A stretch of DNA of 64,000 nt from Hydnum rufescens UP504. Taxonomy: Eukaryota > Basidiomycota > Agaricomycetes > Cantharellales > Hydnaceae. Shown in pieces: positions 55,417 through 64,000 of this stretch (positions are counted from its first letter, which is position 1; every line of letters begins with the position of its first letter). The notes beneath the pieces were generated by a model, which made no database searches, was not told the DNA's origin, and saw nothing but the letters and a program-made list of their open reading frames with translations. The translations under genes were made by a program, and so were the position numbers. The stretch is taken from the NCBI GenBank assembly GCA_014904985.1, contig MU128911.1:567118-631117 (forward strand), in the 5' to 3' direction.

Positions 55417-55990
55417 TCACATGGTGTGAAAACTCCAAGAACTCACTTGACCACATATGCAGTGGTGTAGCAACATTCCCTCCTGGATCAGACTGAAGGC
55501 AATTCCATAGTGCCATCCTTCATCCGAAAGTATATCCTTTGTCATGGCCTGTGACCTCCTCTGGCTCCTGCCAAAGTAGTCCTCTGTGGACCAGTACTTT
55601 CTAATTGAAAGCTCTATCCCAGGGCACAGAGTTCTCAAATGACTGTATGTGCTGTCTTGAATCCAGTCACCAAACTTGAAGTTCCATTCAGGTTTGGTCC
55701 CGTACATCCCCAGGAGGCCACCCCCTGTTGTATCTTGATTGTCTGTCCGAATGGGGACCTGGAGTCTGTGACTAGGTGGGAGAACCATGGTTGTTCTTAG
55801 GAGTAATCCGTAATTTCGTCCCTCTTCCTTGCTCGTAACAGAGCTTGGGTTCAGGGAACCGTCTTGCGACATATACCTGTCCTTCCTGGCTGCAGCAGTA
55901 CTCATAACCACTGTGGAATATTCAGGTTGTAAGAATCTCTCTGTTTGCCTGGATTTCACAGTCCTGACTGAGTCGGACCACCCATTCAGT
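55417..55990 (-). pseudogene. Probable N-terminal part of HECT copy 3
   Basis: A 180-codon minus-strand frame. ARKDRYMSQDG matches ARKDRHMSQNG in copy 2, linking this segment to the HECT family. The remainder (WNFKFGDWIQDSTYSHLRTL...) is not recognised. Confidence 0.4.
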
Positions 55991-56040
55991 TTAGACTCTT
56001 GGATACCATTCCCAAATATGGCAGTAGCATTTACTCAGTG

Positions 56041-56634
56041 AGTCGTAGGAGTCCTGATTGACTCGGTCTCATTGCACTGAGACTTCATGACTTCATCTAA
56101 CCATGGAGATGGCTGCGTGGTATCATTCCCATCCTTCTGGTGGTAGCCATTTCATGATGAATGTCTGGGCCCTTTGGTTACAGCAACACACACGACCTGG
56201 GCAGGGTACTTGATCCCTGTAAGTATTGAAGTGGACTCAAGTGGTGTAGGACACTCTAATTGACTTGTTTAGTTCGAGCTTGGGGACATTACTGTAAGGC
56301 TGCTTTGTTTCAGCTGCTGGGGTGTTGTGCTTGTTATTGACAGTTATGCAGTCTCAACATTTCGAGGCTGGTGCTTCTTGAGTCACGTCCAACATGTTTC
56401 GTGAACCCAGTAGATGGCCATGGTTGAAGATCACACTATGGGTTGTATTGATTCCCACCAGTTTTGATACACAGTATATTAATCATGCTCCTCATACTAC
56501 AGGTCTATAATAACTTGTGCCTCCGGGTGAAGCAGTCCTTAGTAGGTCTTTACTTGCAAGTGGATTCCAGGCATGTTGTATCAAGCTGGGGTGACATCCC
56601 CCGGGTTTAACAGATTTGGAATGAATTCGGTTTC
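56041..56634. other. Unassigned sequence
   Basis: A minus-strand piece TGIKYPAQVVCVAVTKGPD (about 56225-56170) parallels GIKYPTLIGNVVTARNNK upstream of HECT copy 1. Otherwise nothing is recognised. Confidence 0.35.
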
Positions 56635-56735
56635 TGTGTGTAGCCATAATTAATTTTATAATTGGTCATGTGATCATCCAATAGTAGTGTAATTTTGCAT
56701 TTTCTGATACTGGATGTTTTTATCTTCCACAGATG
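56635..56735 (+). repeat. Direct repeat, second copy (partner 54340-54445)
   Basis: About 85-90% similar by eye to 54340-54445. Homology ends at the TTATCTTCCACA block, after which the flanks differ. Confidence 0.7.
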
Positions 56736-56949
56736 GTGAACACTTTTAATTGCAGCCCCTTGCAATGCCCTTTGCCTTTCTTGACAGTCATACAATTGAG
56801 ATCTGACCATGCCTCCTCATGTAGAACCACCACATCCATCCTTCAAACCAAAGCAAGATTTCTTGTGAGTTTACGTTTCGAATTTGGTGATAGAAGTTGC
56901 TTATTGTTGGGTAAGGATCTTTAATATCCGCGTTTTTAATAGTTTTTCC

Positions 56950-57880
56950 TTTGTATTATCCTAGGATTTTTAAGCAAATACCCACTTTGAATGGCATTGT
57001 TCAGGTGGAGGTCAAGAGTGTCTGTGGAGAAGGTTCGATGGGGTACAGACATGTTTTCTGGAACATGGAGGAGAAGACCAAATTCGATTTCGAGATCATG
57101 GCATAACAAGGGTCAATTGTTATGTGGTTCTCCGAACTTGTATGTTGTCCAGTCAACCCTTTTTGTCTTTATAATGCCATCATATGCAACTTGGGGATTT
57201 GGATAATAGCGGATAATTGTGTGGGGTTTGAGATGGGTGAATGGTTCTGGGTATGGGTAATCAAATTGCCGATATATAATTGTGTGGAGTTCCAATGGCA
57301 TGGTGAACACTTTTTGATTCGTGCCTTGAGGATAGTTGTTCGATTTGCTTTTATGTCACTTTTGCATCCGCAGATCAATAATCATGTGTCCATTTAATTT
57401 TGCTTAGGCTTTTCATGGGTTCGAATTCCTTCATTGATGGGCAGGGTCATTTTCATTCACATTTCGCTGTCATCTTTTCATATGTCAATGTCATCAGGGG
57501 GTGGGTAGAGGTAGTATTTTATTTTGAAGAGAATCAAATGGCAACAGGGATTGTGTGGGTGAAGTATGGGTCTGGGCACTTGTCCTCCATTTCGCCAAAT
57601 ACTACGAGGATGAGGTGGATTCAAGCAAAAGGCAACCATCTGAACTGAAGTCCCTGATTCGTATTTGGCTTAAGTAGGTGTAATAGAAGTGATTGGTGTT
57701 GTTTTCGATGTTGGGATAGAATACGCTAAATTCTCCTACACATAGTGCCAGATAGTGCGAGTCGCAGTCAGTCACGAAGGCTCCAAGGCCAATTTCAGTT
57801 TCTTCCATCATTGCAAAGTCCTGACATGAGAGAGGAATTTGATCGGCAGTCAAATTCAAATTATTGCTTGAGTTCTTGAT
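56950..57880 (-). pseudogene. Unrecognised protein remnant (segment 3)
   Basis: Minus-strand coherent pieces: ADQIPLSCQDFAMMEETEIG, GAFVTDCDSHYLALCVGEFS and YYTYLSQIRIRD (57850-57660), then HLKPHTIIRYYPNPQVAYDG and VDWTTYKFGEPHNN (57230-57110), then VPHRTFSTDTLDLHLNNAIQ (57040-56990). Composition and CG use are unlike a shadow frame. The family is unknown. It may continue the two remnants upstream on the same strand. Confidence 0.35.
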
Positions 57881-57902
57881 ATTGCCTGAGCTCCTGAATG
57901 TT

Positions 57903-58660
57903 TAATGAACATCCTTAATGATCACAGTTTTTACATACTGGTTGAACTCATGGCTTTTCAAGGTTGTAGTGGGAGTTTTTTTTAGAATTGCAGATGAAGG
58001 TGTGTGGTCAGCTTTTTTTTCAATGACTTTTGTATCCAGTTGTTCGGTTTTGACACATGACCAGACCTGTTGTTTATGTTCTCCTTTTCCATTTATGGTG
58101 TTTTTCATTTGCCTGGCATTTTCGTGATAGAGGAAGATTTTTATTTTTAGAGGCAATTCAACGATGGTGATGATGGTTTATTTGGGAGGGTGATGGGTGA
58201 ATGTAGGAAGGTAGACCATCACTCTATCAACATTCCCATATATGGCCGTCCTTATCTGCACCTTTACATGAAAATCGGAGTCATCAGAGTATTCTCGAGT
58301 TATGCAATATGATTTGAGGCAGGCAATCGTATACATTTGGATCATGGTTGTCATGTTGGGGCAAAAGTAACCCCTTCATCCGATGTGGAGATTTAGGATT
58401 GGGTCATTTTGGTCTCTGACATGCTGTATGAAGAAAATCATATATCCTGTCATATTGTCTGGGATGTATACATCATCAAGGTCAGATGGGAGTTCCATGT
58501 GAGTTTCGGAAATGCCATTGGTGAGTATGTTGGTAGGCATATTCAACAGTGTTCTACCCCTTTTTAGGTAAGCATTTATCCAAGTTGCGTTGTTTTTGAC
58601 ATACGTTCTTTTAGAGTCAGTGGATGGGATGAGGGAAGAGGATTTTGTGTGAGAAGTGCC
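57903..58660 (-). pseudogene. Unrecognised protein remnant (segment 2)
   Basis: A minus-strand frame runs about 250 codons to a TAA at 57903 with only two internal stops, one a TGA at a likely CGA (NLHIG-stop-RGYFCPN). Pieces: NATWINAYLKRGRTLLNMPT, ELPSDLDDVYIPDNMTGYMI, TIACLKSYCITREYSDDSD, YGNVDRVMVYLPTF. A Lys/Thr-rich tail ends VKTVIIKDVH. I cannot name a family. Confidence 0.45.
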
Positions 58661-59252
58661 TTTTTATGAATGGAATTGAGATGATCTAGACTTGAGAGGA
58701 CCTTTGGATTTTCAGGGCACTCGGTTCAGGTTCGGGTTTGGGTTCAGATTCAGGGAAATTTTGATTAGTTGACCATTGTTTTTGTTTACCAGTTTAAGTT
58801 GTGAGTCTTCTAATTAGGGTGGTTTTGTTGTTACGGACTTGTGGAATTTTGGTTTTTACAGGTTATGTCTTTGTTTCTTTGTTATAACTTTATTTTGACT
58901 TTTCTTTTGATTTTGATTGATTTTTTTTTCTTTTTTTTTTTTGACAAGTTCACAAGTTCACATATCAGGTGAGGTTAGTTTTTTAAAAGATTCAAGTAAA
59001 CAAGAGAGCCTTCAGGCTTAGAGAATTTTTTGAGAGAATAGGGAACATTGATTTGCCTTTAGGTGCATGATTTTACATGGAGAGAGAAAGGAAAGATGAG
59101 AGAGGGATTTTTCTTTTCAGGCAAGAGACATGGTACATTGGGGTGAGCACATATTTTGTTTAATGAAGAGAGAGGACAGTGATGATTGGGGATTTGAGTT
59201 GGGTGAGGGATAGAGAGGATTGGGAGAGCCTTAGATGTCACAATGGGCTACC
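58661..59252. other. AT-rich spacer with T-tracts
   Basis: Contains a (GGTTCAGGTTCGGG)-like stretch near 58725 and long T-runs near 58920-58945. No gene is recognised. It could hold introns of the minus-strand gene remnants on either side. Confidence 0.4.
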
Positions 59253-59730
59253 AGCTGCTCGAGTTGTTGTCCAAAACAATTTCGATCCTGGGATTGGATG
59301 GTAGTTCCTTAAGCTTGAATTCAGTCATGGAATCTTTGAACTCGTCCCATTCATTATTTCAAAGGTCGTACTGGATATCTCGGATATGTACCATATAGTA
59401 AGTTGACGTGCGGTCATCAGTCACGATAGTGGGGGCCATGTTGTGCAAGGTGGAAAGTGAGGCTGATAGCTGAGAGAGCAGGTGCAATGCATTGATGAAG
59501 AATGAAGGTGGAGTAGGGTGTACCCATACAATGTTCTTGTCATATTATGTCAGCAGCCTGGATAAAAATATGGGCGAGATGGTCAACTTGCGAAGTGTGA
59601 AGGTATGTGGATGGATAAAGAAGGCGATCTCGCCAGGCAGATATGTAGTATTCGTCATGGAGAAGCTTGAGGTTGCGTTTATTGAGAACATCGACTTTTG
59701 TGTTCAGGTCTGCTTCTCATTGGTGCAGGG
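59253..59730 (-). pseudogene. Unrecognised protein remnant (segment 1)
   Basis: One minus-strand frame gives about 155 residues with two TGA, both where CGA fits (SRLLT-stop-YDKN and IQYDL-stop-NNEW). Pieces: NTTYLPGEIAFFIHPHTFTL, HPTPPSFFINALHLLSQLSA, IVTDDRTSTYYMVHIRDIQY, DEFKDSMTEFKLKELPSNPR, IEIVLDNNSSSW. It ends at TAG, or at a GTAGCC donor. The family is unknown. Confidence 0.45.
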
Positions 59731-59839
59731 TGGTTGAAAGAAGAGACAACAGGGGTGTGAGAGAGTCCATTTGCAGATTATGATTCATGATCATGCAACT
59801 CAGCTGGTCTAGAAGATCTGTGTGTGTAATATTGCGTTA

Positions 59840-60181
59840 CTTTATCTACTGTCTGTACTCCATGTATATTACGTAAGAGCATGGCCGCTGAGGATTCTAA
59901 GTCCCCGCAGCAGCGGAATCAAATTTACCTTTTTGCCTGGACCTCGCAGCTCACGCTCGAACCATGAAACTGACGTGGCCACACCTCAACCCTGCGACCG
60001 AGTCATGTAACATCTATAATGCATCAAGACACGCGATCCGTCGCCATAGAGCATGGGGCAGAGATGGATAAGGAGAGTCATGTACAAGCACGACTCTACT
60101 AGGTGAGTGCCGCCTTTTAGGATCTAAACTAACCTGCCACTTCTTCCCTAGATAGTAACTGAGCCCCTTGGCCAGTTACTA
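59840..60181 (+). promoter_or_regulatory. Retroelement leader, copy 3 (leader intron, hairpin)
   Basis: It resembles the leaders at 18180 and 36870. A TATA-like CATGTATATTACG lies near 59860. A 49-bp intron-like segment runs from GTGAGT (60103) to CTAG (60151), then the hairpin. GCAAAGCCAGTGCCTAGCC near 60235 matches GCAAAGCCAGTGCTTAGC of the other copies. Here the leader is followed by a gag gene. An LTR boundary and primer-binding site are not resolved. Confidence 0.6.
60153..60181 (+). other. Conserved post-intron hairpin, copy 3
   Basis: TAGTAACTG pairs with CAGTTACTA across AGCCCCTTGGC. Relative to copies 1 and 2, one G-C pair has become A-T on both arms and the loop has changed. It starts two bases after the predicted 3' splice site. 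Confidence 0.65.
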
Positions 60182-60530
60182 CCACCTCCCATTCTCCAAT
60201 CCCCTCCTCTCCTCTCGTTTCTCCCACGCCCGAAGCAAAGCCAGTGCCTAGCCTCATTCGTGGTCCTCCCGTTCGAAGCCAGTGCTTAGAATGGTTGGAG
60301 TATCCTTCCTCTTCTATTCACAGATACGCCGAATCCGCCTCATCTAACGACGACAAATACCATGGTCCCTCAAAGTCGAGGACCACGTTATTGCATTGGT
60401 TCCCTCTAGCCAATGAGGCGGTCAAACCAATTTCACCCACGACATCCCGCAACTCCCAGTTAACTCTCTGTCTCCCTCCCTTATCTCTCGAAATGAGTAA
60501 ACGGCGAAGACACCCAAGTTAAACCCGCAT

Positions 60531-63404
60531 ATGGCGATCCTGCACCACGTTCCGTCGTCCCAGCACGATGATGTGCTCTATCATGCTACTACACATGAAT
60601 GTGTGGCTATCCCACCCCGACTACACTCGATGGAATGCTATCGGGAGATCACACAATGACTGGATGAGCCGGTAAACGAGTATACGGACCCGTTCTCGGC
60701 TGCTCCTGTCACCACCTACCAGTTCCTCATGGTGTGGACGAAGTTTGCTCCAGCACAATATAACTCTACATACTTCATGTACAACAAGGAGCTGCAGGAG
60801 TGGCATATGGATCGGGAACTCCTCATTATGGTCCAAACGGGCATCGAGAGGCTACAGAATGTCATCTCAGACGTTATAGCTATAGTAGGAAATGAGGACC
60901 ATCGCTTTGTAATAGACCGTGAAGGGAAATTAGCAGAACAGTTGTGGATGTCCAAACAAATCGAAGAATTGAGGATGGCCGACAAACTGCTAAAGCTAAG
61001 GGTCGAGCTGACGTTCGCTCAGCTCTATAAACTAAGGAAGTTACACCAGGGCAAAAGCCTATCCACTCCAATGGCCTCTGAGGATTCCCTTCCCCCTACG
61101 CCTGAATTAAGAGAGTGCCTATATAAGGCATGGCACAATCCCCGCCTCCCCACAAAAAGGGTGGCTCGAAGAGCATTAGCTTCGGGTTGGGAAGCAATCC
61201 AAGGCGATATCAATGGGATGCGCCCCATAATACAGGCGACGAGGCACCCATTCACGGGCAACCAAGCCATGAAGTATGCGGAATATGACGTAAGGTTGGA
61301 GGAGGTGTTGGATGTACAGCCACTCCCTAGAGTGGACACCGACCCCCATGGCTTAGGCCTCTTCATGCCAAGCTCAGACTTCAAGGAGCCTAGTGGGGAT
61401 GCTAGCTTTGACCCCTCCCACAGTCCGAAAGCAGGCCCTGGCTCTATCATAAATCTGCCAGCCTGGCCCACTCCTCCTTCTGACCAGATGAGACTGGGGA
61501 ACTTGTCCACATATCGGGCCTCATCCATCGATCTTGACACATCCCCGTTGACGTGGCAGGACATCCCCTCCACGATTCAACACCCGGGGAGTCAGCTACC
61601 CCCACACTGAACCCTCGTAATCGGCTTGCAGTCCTCTCACAGCGAGTTTCCACGCTGGGGGAAGGGTTGAGGAATGTCCTTTGGACCCCTTCAAAGTCAC
61701 AGGCTCCAATAGGAGAACCCATGGGATCTTGGGAGATGGGGCCTGTAGTCGGACGCCCCATGGGGAGACATCCTAGTGGAGACTCCCCACACTCCGACCT
61801 CCAGGCCCTTCTCGTGCTTGCTCGCCCCTAACCAACTACCTGATTGGACGAGCAAATGCTGTGGGCGAAGGAATCGAATACCCAGGTGTTGCCTGGGACT
61901 CGGTTACGGATACCCCCGCCCTGCCAGCCCCGGGAGCCACGAGGACCCATGACTACTACACGAACTTGGTCAAGGCAGCCCCGTTCTCCCTATCCTGCAC
62001 CCTCTTTTCACGTGATCTGGTGGGTCTCTCCCCATCGGAGCAGGAAGGTCCATCCACTATCCTACGTCCTCCTGAGGCTCCTCCCAAAAAGAAAGTTGTG
62101 AACCTCCCGTGGAGGATCCCAAGGGCAAGAGCCCCCAGTCTCCTCCTCCTCCCCACTCGGCTAGCTCGAAGGAAGGCAGAGGTGGGCCGCCAGATGATGA
62201 TGGCGGATCTGGGAATGGAGGAGGAGGCCCGGGATGAGGAGGCCCAGATCCAGGGCTCCCTCCCAATGGAGGATCCTCGAGCCCAAGTGGTCCTCCAGGC
62301 CCTCCTGGCCCTCCTGGACCTCCTGGGCCACCTGGAGCATTGTCCAACGCTCCCCCGCCAGGCATGACCTGGGACAATCGACTGAAATGGACAGCAGTGC
62401 CAGAATGGGATGGCGATCAGGAGACCGCAATTGATTGGCTCTATGAGTGCAGCGATCTCGTGAGCTTGGGCCCAGCAGTGGAAAGCCAGATAGCGCAGAT
62501 AGCTACCTTCCGGTTCAGAGGAGCCATCGCCACGGCCTGGCAGGCTCATTCTGCCCCGGTCAAGCACTCCATCCTGCAGTCCTGGGATAATCTGCGGGAA
62601 TGGGTGCTACATCGCTATCTGGGAGAAGCTTGGTACACGGCCCAGTGACTTCAATATAATGAGGAAACTTTCCGTAGCGCCAATCACCCCGACGAATCGC
62701 CAGCCAAGTATATCCAGTGGTGTATCCTCCTCTTGCGCATCTTCCTACGCTTCACCCCCAACAGCCCAGAGGAAACAGTGTCAGTAATGAACAACGCTCC
62801 TACCGAATGGGATGTCGTACTAAGATGGAGCAATAGACCTCCGATTGAATCGGTTCTAATGCACGCCAAACAGTTTGAGGCGACGCTAGTGACACAGTGG
62901 AGGTCAACACAACACTATAGATGTCGCCAAGATGCTAGGACCCCAAGGAGAGTGAACTTTGTCACGCAGGAGGACACGGCAGAAAGAGCTGAAAGAGAGT
63001 CACTGCACTCCCAGTACAGTGATGACCCAGAGGGAGCCTTCTTCTACTCTAGTGAGGAAGCAGAAGAAGGGGAGGCTCTCTTGACAGCGTTCAGTGTAGG
63101 AAAACACCCAGGCAGTAAATCCTATCGACCGCCCTGTTGCTCCTACCCACAGGGAAAAAGAGCAGACAACATCGAAAAGACGTACCCTTACCCGCAGGAC
63201 GACACGGTGGTCAGCCATCACAAACCCGGCCAGAAGTGTTTCGCTTGCGGCAGTGAGAAACACTGGGTTAGGGACTGTAAGCACTTCAGGGCGTATTCCA
63301 ACCATCTGGAAAGGAAGATGCTTAAGAAAGAGCATAGGCGATACAAGACGCCTGACTACAAAGTGGCCTACTCAGTAATGGTTGACGCTACGCCAAATTT
63401 TTAG
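60531..63404 (+). pseudogene. Ty3/gypsy Gag polyprotein, disrupted
   Basis: ATG at 60531 is in frame with the long segment ending at 61610, with one TGA at 60657-60659. This N-terminal part is charged and helical (WHMDRELLIMVQTGIERLQN). Frameshifts near 61600, 61850 and 62100 lead to a PPGPPGPPG collagen-like run (62288-62340), then the gag capsid domain: LKWTAVPEWDGDQETAIDWL, FRFRGAIATAWQAH, LREWVLHRYLGEAW, a TGA at 62646, and YIQWCILLLRIF. The CCHC knuckle CFACGSEKHWVRDC (C-x2-C-x4-H-x4-C) is at 63237-63278. The frame ends at TAG 63404. Gag would form the virus-like particle and package RNA. The breaks make this copy non-functional. Confidence 0.75.
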
Positions 63405-64000
63405 ACACGGGACTAGCTAAATTAGCTTCATTGCCTAGTCCCCTTGTATCACAGCAGAAGCCCTTGTACATAGAGGTGCATAATGAATTGCTACATAATG
63501 TAAACGTAGTGACAAATAACATGCAGCCCCCTCCTCCCATCAAAACTTCTGATGAGTGACCCGGGAAGCCACCTGATGAGTTGAGAAAGGAAGAGCAAGG
63601 AGAAAAGGTGCAGAAACTCGCGGCCGTGGCACGAAGCCATCATCTGCAACAGAGGCCCTGCCCCATCCTGAAAGAACACCGGACACCCCTCCAGTGAGGG
63701 TTATCCATTGTCAGAAAGCCAGGACCACACCTCCCGGTAAATCAGCTCTCAGGATTACCGCACTGAGCATGCACAACAGCCATCTGGGAACACCTTTGAG
63801 TTCCCCTGTGCAGCTACAACTGGACTCGGGGGCCAATATCACTCTAATATCGGAAGAGTGTTACAATGCTCTAGAGCCCTGCCCGAAACTGCAAAAAGCA
63901 TGAAGCTCAGCCTTTTTGAACTCACTAATCAGGCAAAGATTCTAGGGTTCATCAACCTATGAATTTTCATGCCCACAGCGGATAACCGAACGCTGGAATT
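63405..64000 (+). pseudogene. Start of Pol: retropepsin-like protease, truncated
   Basis: A linker with several stops, one a TGA at a likely CGA (KTSDE-stop-PGKPPDEL), leads to LQLDSGANITLISEECYNAL. DSG (codon for D at 63823) is the aspartic protease active site of Ty3/gypsy elements. A further piece MKLSLFELTNQAKILGFINL continues the protease fold in another frame. The window ends before reverse transcriptase. Confidence 0.65.

Larger units (their letters stand above)
59840..64000 (+). mobile_element. Ty3/gypsy-like LTR retrotransposon, 5' part, cut by the window end
   Basis: Leader, long gag with a CCHC zinc knuckle, then a retropepsin motif, in the gag-protease order. CG content is far higher than in the rest of the window, so it is among the youngest elements, but it already carries several TGA at likely CGA codons and some frameshifts. 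Reverse transcriptase, RNase H and integrase would lie beyond 64000. Confidence 0.8.

Overview
This window looks like a transposon graveyard from a filamentous basidiomycete, most likely an Agaricomycete. The evidence is the mix of elements: a KDZ-type transposase, pogo-like DDE_1 transposases, a Tc1/mariner element, a Ty3/gypsy gag-pol, an hAT-like remnant, a Ulp1-like protease, short GT(A/G)AGT...TAG introns and many solo LTRs. I see no rRNA, no prokaryotic operon and no clear host housekeeping gene. Only one reading frame looks intact, the Tc1/mariner transposase at 11.9-13.0 kb. Almost everything else is broken, and many of the breaks are TGA codons where CGA would be expected, in regions nearly free of CG. 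This fits C-to-T decay at methylated CpG or a RIP-like process.

Layout. 0-3 kb: two dispersed repeat families. 3.0-7.6 kb: a pogo-like pseudogene split by a 3.1-kb giant palindrome, which itself holds a 285-bp MITE. 7.9-11.1 kb: a KDZ pseudogene on the minus strand. 11.1-14.1 kb: a ~120-bp satellite interrupted by the Tc1/mariner element and by a small tRNA-bearing insertion. 14.3-31.3 kb: unrecognised decayed ORFs, an 18-bp minisatellite and four solo LTRs with perfect 5-bp target duplications. 31-41 kb: a second pogo-like pseudogene with its leader, a Ulp1-like protease and an hAT-like remnant. 41.1-48.3 kb: two divergent arrays of exon/intron-like units, described below, followed by a fifth solo LTR. 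49.5-56 kb: three decayed copies of a HECT ubiquitin-ligase gene. 56.9-59.7 kb: minus-strand protein remnants I do not recognise. 59.8-64 kb: the 5' part of a Ty3/gypsy element (leader, gag with a CCHC knuckle, start of protease), cut by the window end.

The most unusual region is 41.1-48.3 kb. Nineteen units repeat a structured pattern. A palindrome built on ACACACCTGC/GCAGGTGTGT ends an exon-like segment. In most units a GTAAGT/GTGAGT donor follows closely, then a 95-121-bp intron-like segment with a second palindrome (core AGAGCAGC/GCTGCTCT), then TTACTAAT and a TAG acceptor. The stems differ between units but usually keep pairing. The units lie in two divergent pairs, A<-palindrome->B and C<-palindrome->D, each pair centred on a large inverted repeat. 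I know of no described element with this organisation.

All homology calls are by eye from translated motifs. Repeat boundaries rest on paired copies and target duplications seen within the window.
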